64,000 nucleotides of DNA from Pseudomonadota bacterium (lineage in GTDB: Bacteria; Pseudomonadota; Alphaproteobacteria; Dongiales; Dongiaceae), in NCBI GenBank assembly GCA_021792365.1, contig JAJYUT010000003.1, forward strand, positions 806,001 to 870,000, given 5' to 3'. The notes under the pieces were generated by a model. That model was not told where the DNA came from, did no database searches, and saw nothing but the letters and a program-made list of their open reading frames with translations. Each line of letters starts with the position of its first letter. The first letter of the stretch is position 1. This document shows, in pieces, positions 43,615 to 52,193 of this stretch. Made by a program: the position numbers and the translations under genes.

Positions 43615-45561
43615 CTAGCCGGCCTTGTTCACGCGCATGTACCACTCGACCAGACGGCGGGTCTGCCGCGCGGTGTAGCCGCGGCTGACCATGCGTGCCA
43701 CGAACTCGGTGTGCTTCTTCTCGGTCTCCTTGTCGGCCTTGCTGGAGAAGCTGATCACCGGCAGCAGGTCCTCGACCTGCGAGAACATGCGCTTCTCGAT
43801 GACCTCGCGGATCTTCTCGTAGCTGGTCCAGGAGGGGTTCTTGCCCTGGTTGGCGGCGCGGGCGCGGAGCGCGAACTTCACAACTTCGAAGCGGAAGTCC
43901 TTCGGGTTGGCGATCCCGGCCGGCTTCTCGATCTTCGAGAGTTCCTGGTCCAGCATCTTGCGGTCGAAGAGCTGCCCGGTATCCGCATCCTTGTAGTCCT
44001 GGTCCTCGACCCAGGCATCGGCATAGGCGACATAGCGGTCGAACAGGTTCTGTCCGTAATCGCCGTAGCTCTCCAGATACGCCTTCTGGATCTCGTTGCC
44101 GATGAACTCCGCGTAGCGCTGCGACAGCTCGCTCTTGATGAAATCCACGTACTGCTTTTCGACCGCGTCGGGGAATTGCTCGCGCTTGATCGCGTTCTCC
44201 AGCACATACATCAGGTGCACCGGATCGGCAGCCACCTCCTCGATGTCGAAGTTGTAGGTCTCCGACAGCACCTTGAAGGCGAAACGCGTCGAGACGCCGG
44301 TCATGCCCTCGTCCACGCCCGCGACGTCGCGGTATTCCTGCATCGACTTGGCCTTGGGATCGACGTCCTTCAGGTTCTCGCCGTTATAGACCCTCATCTT
44401 GGAGAACAGGTTGGAGTTCTCGTGCTCCTTCAGGCGCGTCAGCACGCAGAATTGCGAAAGCATCTCCAGCGTGCCGGGTGCGCAGGGCGCCATGGCGAGA
44501 TCACTCGTCTGCACCAGCTTCTTGTAGATCTGCGCCTCCTCATTGGCGCGCAGGCAATAGGGCACCTTTACCACGCAGATGCGGTCGATGAAGGCCTCGT
44601 TGTTCTTGTTGTTCTTGAAGCTCTGCCACTCCGCCTCGTTGGAATGCGCCAGCACGATGCCCTGGTAGGGGATCGCGCCCACGCTCTCGGTGCCGACATA
44701 ATTGTTCTCCTGCGTCGCGGTGAGCAGGGGATGCAGCATCTTGATCGGCGCCTTGAACATCTCCACGAACTCGAGCAGGCCCTGGGTGGTCAAGTTGAGG
44801 GCACCGCTGTACGAATAGGCGTCAGGATCATTCTGGCTGTAGAACTCAAGCTTCCGGATATCGACCTTGCCGACCAGGGAGGAGACATCCTGGTTGTTCT
44901 CGTCGCCCGGCTCCGCCTTGGCGATGCCGATCTGCTTCAGTTTCGACGGGTAGAGCTTCACCACGGTGAACTTTGAGATGTCGCCGTCGAACTCGCCCAC
45001 GCGCTTGACCGCCCACGGGGACATGAGCCCGGAGAGATAGCGCCGCGGGATGTTGTACTTGTCCTGCAGCACCGCGCCCATGCGGTCGGGATCGAACAGG
45101 CCGAGCGGCGATTCGAAGCACGGACTGATCTGGTCGCCGGCCTTGAGCACGTAGATCGGCAGCCTTTCCATCAAGGCCTTCAGCCGCTCGGCGAGCGAGG
45201 ACTTGCCGCCGCCGACCGGGCCCAGCAGGTAGATGATCTGCTTGCGCTCCTCCAGGCCCTGCGCCGCGTGCTTGAAGAAGCCGACGATCCGCTCGATCGT
45301 CTCCTCCATGCCGTAGAAATCGGAGAAGGCCGGATATTGCTTGATGGACCGGTTCATGAAAATGCGGCCGAGGCGCGCGTCGTGGGAGGTGTCGATCACG
45401 GTCGGCTCGCCGATCGCGGCCACCATGCGCTCCGCAGCCGTCGCATAAGTGGTCGGGTCCTCGCGACAGAGCATCAGATACTCACGCAGCGAGAACTCCG
45501 TCTGCCTGCGGCTCTCGAAGAGATTGGTGTAGAGATCGAAGACGTCGGACTGGTGGTTCAT
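43615..45561 (-). CDS. prkA: PrkA-type serine protein kinase/AAA+ protein
   Basis: 648 residues, near-colinear by memory with E. coli YeaG. The start was set at MNHQSDVFDL (CAGGTG upstream). Walker A LLGPVGGGKSS is at about 112-122. EPGDENNQDVSSLVGKVDIR, YSGALNLTTQGLLEFVEMFK, GIVLAHSNEAEWQSFKNNKN and GVDEGMTGVSTRFAFKVLSE are strongly conserved in the family. The C-terminal kinase-like domain follows from about residue 400. YeaG/PrkA acts in nutrient-stress adaptation. It is the first gene of prkA-yeaH-spoVR and is preceded by an 844-base gene-free region. Confidence 0.95.
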   Translation of the reverse strand: MNHQSDVFDLYTNLFESRRQTEFSLREYLMLCREDPTTYATAAERMVAAIGEPTVIDTSHDARLGRIFMNRSIKQYPAFSDFYGMEETIERIVGFFKHAAQGLEERKQIIYLLGPVGGGKSSLAERLKALMERLPIYVLKAGDQISPCFESPLGLFDPDRMGAVLQDKYNIPRRYLSGLMSPWAVKRVGEFDGDISKFTVVKLYPSKLKQIGIAKAEPGDENNQDVSSLVGKVDIRKLEFYSQNDPDAYSYSGALNLTTQGLLEFVEMFKAPIKMLHPLLTATQENNYVGTESVGAIPYQGIVLAHSNEAEWQSFKNNKNNEAFIDRICVVKVPYCLRANEEAQIYKKLVQTSDLAMAPCAPGTLEMLSQFCVLTRLKEHENSNLFSKMRVYNGENLKDVDPKAKSMQEYRDVAGVDEGMTGVSTRFAFKVLSETYNFDIEEVAADPVHLMYVLENAIKREQFPDAVEKQYVDFIKSELSQRYAEFIGNEIQKAYLESYGDYGQNLFDRYVAYADAWVEDQDYKDADTGQLFDRKMLDQELSKIEKPAGIANPKDFRFEVVKFALRARAANQGKNPSWTSYEKIREVIEKRMFSQVEDLLPVISFSSKADKETEKKHTEFVARMVSRGYTARQTRRLVEWYMRVNKAG

Positions 45562-46405
45562 TGCGCACCTGGAGTGTGATGACATGGCGGCGTTATGCAT
45601 GCACTTGCGAGGCCAGCAGCACCGGCCTCCATCGTGGTCGAAGAGAAATCCGTGCCAGCGGCGAAGCGTGCGCGCGCGAGACACCACGCGCCGCGAACAG
45701 CAGCGTCGAATCTTGAGTACAGTCGAGTGAAGCGTTCGGTTACCCCCGAACGACGTAGTTCGGCCCTACTGGCGGTCGCTAACCCGCCTTTGCGATGAAA
45801 CGACACCAACATCGCCGGAGCATCCTTGAACCGCTGCGCAACCCGTCGTCGTCGCGTCGCAACGCACTCGCGACCGGCTCGCGCGGGAGCCGATGTCGAA
45901 AGTCACTGCCGTTCGCTGTGTCTCCGTTGGGCACATGCAACACGCTCCGACCTACCAACACGTCCCGGGTCAACTGAGTTCCGGGACGCGCGCTACGCAA
46001 AGGCGGTCCAGCAATTGTCAAGTATGCGCTCTTCAAACCAAGTCAAGTCTTACACGATTACGGTTAACGAATGCTAAAACGCGACTCGGCACAAAGGAAG
46101 TGTAACCCCGGACACGTCTGCGTGAGAGCAAAAACGCAACCGGCCCTCCGATCATGCCGTGTGGAGCGTGACATGTGTGCGCAGCGCAACGCCGCGACTG
46201 CGGCGGAAAGAATGCAAATGCGCCGAACCTGCGCGCAAATGCGCCGGCGCACTGTCCAATGGGCTGGTGCGCATGCCGTGGCAGCGCAGCAGCGAAGTCG
46301 CTGCGCTCGATGAGAGGCGCGCGCGATGAAACAGAATCGTGAGGGGGAATTGTGGCGATGAAGCGGCGGATCTGCGCGGGGTGATCGTGATCTGCGGATT
46401 GCCGC
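45562..46405. other. 844-base gene-free region upstream of prkA
   Basis: No ORF here has family resemblance or a good start; the frames present are short and shift with the GC-rich composition. The region must hold the prkA promoter. Seen are a pair of 12-bp direct repeats (46214-46246), a hairpin AGCGCAG...CTGCGCT at 46283-46307 and a local AT-richer part near 46000-46080. An undetected small RNA or a long 5' leader for prkA is possible. Confidence 0.5.
46214..46246. repeat. two direct copies of GCAAATGCGCCG, 21 bases apart
   Basis: GCAAATGCGCCG occurs at 46214-46225 and again at 46235-46246. The start-to-start distance of 21 bases is two helical turns, so a protein could bind both on one DNA face. 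Confidence 0.7.
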
Positions 46406-46481
46406 TGGCGTCCCCAACGGGATTCGAACCCGTGTCTTCACCGTGAAAGGGTGATGTCCTGGGCCTCTAGACGATGGGGAC
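46406..46481 (-). tRNA. tRNA-Glu (anticodon TTC)
   Basis: The reverse strand gives a 76-base tRNA with acceptor GTCCCCA/TGGGGAC, a D-arm around GTCTAGAGGCCCAGGAC, the anticodon loop CTTTCAC (anticodon TTC), the T-arm CGGGTTCGAATCCCG and an encoded CCA end. All four stems pair. The TTC anticodon and G1 discriminate Glu. Confidence 0.97.
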
Positions 46482-46492
46482 AAGCGAGGCTT

Positions 46493-46520
46493 CGCGCCGA
46501 TCTCTCGGCGCGGCTTTTTT
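46493..46520 (+). terminator. orphan intrinsic terminator on the plus strand
   Basis: CGCGCCGA-TCTC-TCGGCGCG followed by GCTTTTTT: an 8-bp perfect stem and T-run reading on the plus strand. No plus-strand gene precedes it; tRNA-Glu and recJ are both on the minus strand. It may serve an unseen plus-strand transcript, or shield against antisense reading. Confidence 0.55.
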
Positions 46521-46589
46521 ATATGCTTTGCGGCTCCAGATCAACCGCAGCTAATATACTGAAATATCGGGACATTTGGAAGAGCGCCG

Positions 46590-48374
46590 TCAGCCGGTCG
46601 CAAACGCCGCGTCCTCGATCTGGATTTGCACCTGCTCGCGGCCCTGCCAGGTGTCGCGCTTCAGCCGCCCCGCGATATGCAATGCGGCCCCCCGACTGGC
46701 CAGCAACACGCGCCCCAATTCCTCGCCGGCAACGCGGAATGCGATCGCCTTCAGCCGGCTGCCGTCCGGGCCGGTGAGGACACAGCGCACGTGATCGGAG
46801 CCGGCGATATCGGCCATCGCCACGCGTTGCGCGGGAAGAACGAAGCGCGGTTCTGCATTGCCGGCGCCGAACGGCGCGAGGCGCTCGAGCGTCGCGATGA
46901 GGTCGGTCGAGGCGCCGCGGCCCTGCAGCATCCCGTCGATCAGCAAAGTCGGCATCAGCGGCGTGCCGTCGAGATCGTCCTTGAAACGCGCGGCGATGAA
47001 GGCGTGCAAAGCGGTGAGGTTCCGCTCCTCCACCTCGAAGCCGGCTGCCATCGCGTGACCGCCCCCCTTCAGCACCAGCCCGGCTTCCCGCGCGGCGATC
47101 ACGGCTTGCCCGAGATGCAGCCCCGCGACGGAGCGGCCGGAGGCCTTGCCCACGCCTTCCTCCAGCGCGATCACACAGACCGGCCGCTGATAGCGCTCCT
47201 TCAAGCGGCCGGCGACGATGCCGATCACACCCGGATGCCAACCTCGAGCCGCGACAAAAAGCAGATGCGGATTGTCCGCCGCCTGCGCCTCGGCCTGGCG
47301 CAGCGCGGCCTCCTGCACCTCATTCTCCAGCGCGCGCCGCTCCTCATTATACGTGTCGAGCTGCCGCGCCAGGTCGCCGGCGACGACGGGATCGTCGGTC
47401 GCGAGCAGCCGCGCGCCCAGATCGGAGCGGCCGACCCGCCCGCCGGCATTGACGCGCGGGCCGAGCAGAAAGGCCGCGTGATAGGCGTCGACACGGTCGG
47501 TCACCCGCGCGACGTCGCACAGGGTCTTGAGGCCGAGATTGCTCCGCCGGGCCATCACCTTCAGCCCCTGCGCGGCCAGCGCGCGATTGAGCCCCGTCAA
47601 GGCGACCACGTCGCACACGGTGCCCAGCGCCACTAGATCCAGCCATTGAAGCAGGTCGGGCTCCGGCCGCGCGGCGCTGAACCAGCCGCGCCGCCGCAGC
47701 TCGCGATTGATGGCGATCACCAGCAGGAAGACCACGCCCACTGCCGCGAGGTTGCGATGCGGGGAGCTCTCGTCCAGCCGGTTGGGGTTGACGATGGCGG
47801 CGGCGGCCGGCAGGACCGGTTCCGCCACATGATGATCGGCGATGATGACATCGATGCCGATGCGTCTGGCCTCCTCCAGGGCGGCGAAAGCGGTGATGCC
47901 GCAATCCACCGTGACGGCGAGCGTGGCGCCCTGCCCCTTCAGGGCGTGAAACGCGGGCGCGTTCGGTCCGTAGCCTTCGCGCATCCGGTCGGGCACGTAG
48001 AGCAGCGGATCCTCCGCGCCGACCGCGCGCAGAAATCGACTCAGCAGGGCAGCCGAGGTTGCCCCGTCGACGTCATAGTCGCCGAATATGGCAATGCGCT
48101 CGCCGCGTCCGATCGCGTCGGCCAAGCGGCCTGCCGCCTGATCCATGTCCTTGAGCTCGGAGGGGTCGGTGAGCAGGTCGCGCAGCCTGGGCTGCAGGAA
48201 GCCGGGTGCGCTCTCCAGCGACTGGCCGCGGGCCGCCAGCATGCGACCGACGATCTCCGGCACCTGGCAGCGCTGCGCGATGGCGAGTCCGAGGCGCTCA
48301 TCGCCGGGCCGGCCCAGCCAGTAGCGGCCGCACAGCGACCTGGAGACGCCGAGATAGGGAGTGGCTTCCGTCAT
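46590..48374 (-). CDS. recJ: single-stranded-DNA-specific exonuclease RecJ
   Basis: 594 residues. DHH-domain motifs: IAIFGDYDVDGATSAALL near residue 94, AVTVDCGITAFAAL, VIIADHHVAEPVLPAAAAIV near residue 175 (Asp-His-His) and GTVCDVVAL. The DHHA1 domain has KASGRSVAGLHLGQAVIAAR and VLKGGGHAMAAGFEVEE near 445. The OB-fold C-terminus ends VQIQIEDAAF. It is the 5'-3' exonuclease of recombination and repair. It forms a minus-strand run with glpX and hom, a common alphaproteobacterial order. Confidence 0.95.
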   Translation of the reverse strand: MTEATPYLGVSRSLCGRYWLGRPGDERLGLAIAQRCQVPEIVGRMLAARGQSLESAPGFLQPRLRDLLTDPSELKDMDQAAGRLADAIGRGERIAIFGDYDVDGATSAALLSRFLRAVGAEDPLLYVPDRMREGYGPNAPAFHALKGQGATLAVTVDCGITAFAALEEARRIGIDVIIADHHVAEPVLPAAAAIVNPNRLDESSPHRNLAAVGVVFLLVIAINRELRRRGWFSAARPEPDLLQWLDLVALGTVCDVVALTGLNRALAAQGLKVMARRSNLGLKTLCDVARVTDRVDAYHAAFLLGPRVNAGGRVGRSDLGARLLATDDPVVAGDLARQLDTYNEERRALENEVQEAALRQAEAQAADNPHLLFVAARGWHPGVIGIVAGRLKERYQRPVCVIALEEGVGKASGRSVAGLHLGQAVIAAREAGLVLKGGGHAMAAGFEVEERNLTALHAFIAARFKDDLDGTPLMPTLLIDGMLQGRGASTDLIATLERLAPFGAGNAEPRFVLPAQRVAMADIAGSDHVRCVLTGPDGSRLKAIAFRVAGEELGRVLLASRGAALHIAGRLKRDTWQGREQVQIQIEDAAFATG

Positions 48375-48404
48375 CGGCGCCAGCGAAGCGTCGGGCGCGT
48401 GATT

Positions 48405-49358
48405 CTACAAATTTGCCTTGATCTTCCAGTTGTGCTGCGCCTCGACCACTCGGACCGTCCCGGACTTCGAGCGCATGACCATGGAATGCGTGGTGGCCGT
48501 GAACGCGCCGCGGCGCACGCCCGGCAGCATCGCGCCGTCCGTCACGCCCGTGGCGGCGAACATGACGTCGCCCTTGGCAAGATCGGTCAGCCCGTATTTG
48601 CGATTGAGGTCGCTGATACCGAGGCGGCGGGCGCGGCCCTTCTCATCGTCATTGCGGAACAGCAGCCGCCCCTGCATCTTCCCTCCGATGCAGCGCAGGG
48701 CCGCAGCGGCGAGGACGCCCTCCGGCGCGCCGCCGGAACCCATGTAGATGTCGACGCCGCTATCCGGCCGCGCGGTCGAGATGACGCCGGACACGTCCCC
48801 GTCCGAGATCAGCATGATGCGCGCGCCGGCGGCGCGCACACGGGAGATGAGCTCGGTATGGCGCGGCCGGTCGAGGATGCAGGCGACCAGGTCGGCAATC
48901 TCCATGCGCTTCGCCTTGGCGAGTTGCCGCAGGTTCTCCTCCGGCCCCGCATCGAGATCGACGACATCGTCCGACAGGCCGGGCCCGATGGCGATCTTGT
49001 CCATGTAGACGTCCGGCGCGTTGAGGAACCCGCCTTCCTCCGCCATCGCGACCACCGCCAGGGCGTTGGAGCCGCCCTTGGCCGTGATGGTGGTGCCTTC
49101 GAGCGGATCGAGCGCGATGTCGATCTTGGGTCCGCCCGCCCCGACTTTCTCGCCGATATAGAGCATCGGTGCCTCGTCACGCTCGCCCTCGCCGATCACC
49201 ACCGTGCCATCGATGGCGAGGCTGTTGAGCGCCGAGCGCATGGCGTCCACGGCGGCCTGATCGGCGGCCTTCTCGTCGCCGCGCCCCATCAGGCGCGAGG
49301 CGGCCAGCGCCGCCGCTTCGGTCACGCGGACGGCTTCCAAAGCGAGGTTTCGGTCCAT
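48405..49358 (-). CDS. glpX: fructose-1,6-bisphosphatase class II
   Basis: 317 residues of the GlpX family: GRGDEKAADQAAVDAMRSAL near residue 25, VVIGEGERDEAPMLYIGEKV near 54, IDIALDPLEGTTITAKGG near 79 (the Li-sensitive phosphatase DPLEGTT motif) and GVLAAAALRCIGGKMQGRLL near 195. It dephosphorylates fructose 1,6-bisphosphate in gluconeogenesis. It lies between hom and recJ on one strand with gaps of 60 and 30 bases, as in many Alphaproteobacteria. Confidence 0.95.
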   Translation of the reverse strand: MDRNLALEAVRVTEAAALAASRLMGRGDEKAADQAAVDAMRSALNSLAIDGTVVIGEGERDEAPMLYIGEKVGAGGPKIDIALDPLEGTTITAKGGSNALAVVAMAEEGGFLNAPDVYMDKIAIGPGLSDDVVDLDAGPEENLRQLAKAKRMEIADLVACILDRPRHTELISRVRAAGARIMLISDGDVSGVISTARPDSGVDIYMGSGGAPEGVLAAAALRCIGGKMQGRLLFRNDDEKGRARRLGISDLNRKYGLTDLAKGDVMFAATGVTDGAMLPGVRRGAFTATTHSMVMRSKSGTVRVVEAQHNWKIKANL

Positions 49359-49418
49359 GGGTGCACTCCCTGTTGCGGATCGCGCGGCGCGGGGGCGCCG
49401 TCGTGCGAGCAGTTCAAG

Positions 49419-50741
49419 TCACGCGAGCAGTTCAATGGGCAGAACGTGCGGTGGTTCCAAGATGGAGTTGATGGCACCGAGGCGGTGCACCACCCGCTGG
49501 ATGGCCGCCTCCGTCGTGTCGTGCGTCGTCAGCACGACGGGCACCGTGTCGCCGCGGGCGCGCTGGATCATCGCCTCGAGCGATACATTCTCGTCACGCA
49601 TCGCCGCCGCGATGTCGGCGATGACGCCCGGCCGGTCGACCACCATCAACCGAAGGTAATAGGGCCCCACGTGGCTACCCGGCGGCGCGGAGGGGAGTTT
49701 CTTCAGACTCACCGCCGGCGCCGAGAAGGCAGGCAGTATGCGGTCGCGCGCAATATCCATGAGGTCGCTGACCACCGCCGAGGCGGTCGGCCCCTGCCCG
49801 GCGCCGCGGCCGATCACGACGTTCTGGCCGACGAAATTGCCGTCGGTGACGACCGCGTTGTAGACGCCGTCGACCTTGGCGATGACGGCCGCCACCGGCA
49901 CCATGCAGGCATGCACCCGCTGCTCGACGCCATGCGGCGTCAGGCGCGCGATGCCCAGCAGCTTGATCCGGTAGCCCAGTTCGTCGGCATAGGCGATGTC
50001 CATGGCCGAGACGTTGCGGATGCCGCTGATGCGCACGCCGGCGAAATCGATCTGGCAGCCGAAGGCCACGCTGGTGAGGATGGACAGCTTGTGCGCGGCA
50101 TCGACGCCGTCCACGTCGAAGCTGGGATCCGCCTCGGCATAGCCGAGCTTCTGGGCCTCGGCGAGGACGTCGGAGAATTCCCGCCCGGTCTCGCGCATCT
50201 GGGTGAGGATGTAGTTGCAGGTTCCGTTGAGGATGCCGTAGACGCGCTCGATCCGGTTCGCCGCCAGGCCTTCGCGCATGGCCTTGATGACCGGAATGCC
50301 GCCCGCCACAGCCGCCTCGTAGGCCAGCGCGACGCCGGCGCGCTCCGCCGCCAGCGCCAGTTGCGTGCCGTGATGGGCCAGCAGCGCCTTGTTGGCGGTC
50401 ACGACGTGCTTGCCCTTGGCGATCGCCCTCTCGACCAGCGCCTTCGCCACGCCTTCGGCGCCGCCGATCATTTCCGCCACCACGTCGACTTCGGGATCGT
50501 CCGCGAGCGCCAGCGGATCCGCGGCCCAGCGCACGCGGTCGAGAATGATGCCGCGGTCCTTCGATGCATCGCGCGCGGAGACGGCCACGACCTCGATCGC
50601 CCGCGGGCAGTGCAGCCGCAGGATCTCGGCATTGTCCGAGAGCAGCTTCACGACGCCGGCGCCGACGGTGCCGAGGCCCGCGATTCCGACGCGCAGCGGC
50701 CGGTTGTCGCCGCGCTCTCCCGGCGCCGCGCTAGCAGCCAT
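49419..50741 (-). CDS. hom: homoserine dehydrogenase
   Basis: 440 residues from ATG 50741; a GTG two codons upstream is possible. NAD(P) site LRVGIAGLGTVGAGVVKLL near residue 16, VVTANKALLAHHG near 113, YEAAVAGGIPVIKAMREGL near 136, NGTCNYIL near 170, AEADPSFDVDGVDAAHKLSI near 198. A C-terminal ACT domain (LMVVDRPGVIADIAAAMRDE) suggests feedback control by threonine. It reduces aspartate semialdehyde to homoserine. Confidence 0.95.
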   Translation of the reverse strand: MAASAAPGERGDNRPLRVGIAGLGTVGAGVVKLLSDNAEILRLHCPRAIEVVAVSARDASKDRGIILDRVRWAADPLALADDPEVDVVAEMIGGAEGVAKALVERAIAKGKHVVTANKALLAHHGTQLALAAERAGVALAYEAAVAGGIPVIKAMREGLAANRIERVYGILNGTCNYILTQMRETGREFSDVLAEAQKLGYAEADPSFDVDGVDAAHKLSILTSVAFGCQIDFAGVRISGIRNVSAMDIAYADELGYRIKLLGIARLTPHGVEQRVHACMVPVAAVIAKVDGVYNAVVTDGNFVGQNVVIGRGAGQGPTASAVVSDLMDIARDRILPAFSAPAVSLKKLPSAPPGSHVGPYYLRLMVVDRPGVIADIAAAMRDENVSLEAMIQRARGDTVPVVLTTHDTTEAAIQRVVHRLGAINSILEPPHVLPIELLA

Positions 50742-50796
50742 AACCACCGTGGATCGGCTGCCCGATCCTTCTCCTGCTGTTCATGTCGAAACCCGA

Positions 50797-51996
50797 TCAG
50801 TATCCGGTGAGATAGACGTCCGCGCGCCGATTGGCCGCTTCCGACTGGAGCGGCTCCAACGCGCCGGCACCCGAAGTCCGGATTGCGCTCTGCGGCACGC
50901 CGTACTGCATCAATCCCTGCGCCACAGCGACGGCGCGCGCCTCCGAGATCTGCTGGGTGGCGTCCTGAAGGCCGGTCTGCCCCGCACCCTCGGCCGCCAC
51001 GCTGGCATGGCCGACGACGTTGATGATGCCGCCATGGGTGCGCTGCATGCCGGCAATCTGCTGCAGCACCTGCAGATCATCCGCGGAGAGAGAGGACGAG
51101 CCCTCGCGGAAATAGATCATGCCAACCGGCTCGCCGCCATAGGCGGACCGGGCAGCCGGGCTGGCCGCCGCTTCAGGCTGGGACGGCGATGGAGCCGCCC
51201 CCGGAACACTGATGCCGTAGGCGGTCGGGTCCGCGGCCTGGGGATCGAACTCATAGGCGCTTGGCGGTAATTGCGCCTGCTGGGCCGCGGCGGCCGCATC
51301 GGGCCGCGGCGCCATGGGCGCCGCCGGCTCCTGCGGCGCGGCGGTCATCGGCGCCGGCGCGGCGGGGACAGGTTCCGCGGGTATCGCCTCGGCCACCTCC
51401 GGCGCGGCGGGTTCCGGCTGGGGCACGTCGCTGGGGGCAGGCTCCGCGATCGTTCCCTGGATCGTCTGCCCTTGGCCTGCGCTCTCCGGCACCGGCTCCG
51501 GCGCGGCGGTTACGCTCTGCTCCACCGGCTCCGGCTCGACGACCTCCGGCTCGACGACCTCCGGGGCGGCAACCGGCTCGCTGGGCGTTCGCACCGGTTC
51601 AGGCGCGTCCGATGTGTCGGTCTGGATTCCGGGTTCCGGGATGGGCGCCAGCGCTTCCTGCGGCGGCTCGGGCGGAGGCGGCGGTGGCGGCGGCGCTGCC
51701 GACGAGGTCGGGCCGCCGATCAGCGCGTCGCTGTATTGCGTGCCGGCTTGCGCGGCACCGAGCCCGTCGGGCGCCTGGACCAGGTCCTGGATCGTGGAGG
51801 TCGGCCGCTGGTAGGGAACCGTGTTGACATCCGGGAAGGTGCCGCCCGAGCCGGTATCGGTGTTCATCTGGGTGCCGCCCCCGGGTGCGCTCACCTCCGT
51901 CGGCGGCACGTCACTATCGGAAGAACAGCCGGCGAGCAGCAACCCAGCGGCAAGAGCCGCCGCGGCGAGTCCACGCGATGGCAGCAGAACGATCAT
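50797..51996 (-). CDS. OmpA-domain lipoprotein with a long Pro/Ala/Glu-rich linker
   Basis: 399 residues from ATG 51996 (GGAGGG upstream). A lipoprotein signal with lipobox LLAGC puts the lipidated Cys at 24. About 230 residues of Pro-, Ala-, Glu- and Val-rich linker follow, with repeats such as EVVEPEVVEPEPVE. The C-terminal OmpA-like domain runs from about 290 (VGMIYFREGSSSLSADDLQV; INVVGHAS; ISEARAVAVAQGLMQYGVPQ; NRRADVYLTGY). It probably tethers the outer membrane to peptidoglycan across the periplasm. The Asp/Arg peptidoglycan-binding positions appear to be kept. Confidence 0.85.
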   Translation of the reverse strand: MIVLLPSRGLAAAALAAGLLLAGCSSDSDVPPTEVSAPGGGTQMNTDTGSGGTFPDVNTVPYQRPTSTIQDLVQAPDGLGAAQAGTQYSDALIGGPTSSAAPPPPPPPPEPPQEALAPIPEPGIQTDTSDAPEPVRTPSEPVAAPEVVEPEVVEPEPVEQSVTAAPEPVPESAGQGQTIQGTIAEPAPSDVPQPEPAAPEVAEAIPAEPVPAAPAPMTAAPQEPAAPMAPRPDAAAAAQQAQLPPSAYEFDPQAADPTAYGISVPGAAPSPSQPEAAASPAARSAYGGEPVGMIYFREGSSSLSADDLQVLQQIAGMQRTHGGIINVVGHASVAAEGAGQTGLQDATQQISEARAVAVAQGLMQYGVPQSAIRTSGAGALEPLQSEAANRRADVYLTGY

Positions 51997-52110
51997 GAAG
52001 TCAGCACCCTCCCTGCCGGACACCTTGGCCGCGCGCGATCCGCTTTGTCATTTGCGACCGCCGTTCAACGACTTAGTGCCGAATCCTGAGCTTGCGCTAC
52101 TATAGCAAAG

Positions 52111-52126
52111 ATCGACGTGCGTCGAT
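52111..52126. promoter_or_regulatory. perfect inverted repeat upstream of phaC
   Basis: ATCGACG-TG-CGTCGAT, a perfect 7-bp inverted repeat with a 2-base centre, 68 bases before the phaC start. Size and position suit an operator. The regulator is unknown. Confidence 0.45.
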
Positions 52127-52193
52127 TGGCAAAATGGCCGCGCGGCCGAGATCGAACAAAATGTTGATAGAACAGTAGAATCTGAGAGGACGC

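Noticed and set aside
46064-46483. A 139-codon minus-strand frame running through tRNA-Glu
   Set aside because: It overlaps the tRNA, has no family resemblance and its composition is irregular.
49407-49436. A 12-base direct repeat CGAGCAGTTCAA across the end of hom
   Set aside because: Only two short copies at the gene end. It is likely chance duplication, and no element boundary or target-site duplication was seen.
47646-50810. A very long open frame on the plus strand opposite recJ, glpX and hom
   Set aside because: It is the mirror of three strongly conserved genes on the other strand. High GC leaves few stops, and its sequence is Arg/His/Asp-biased without motifs.
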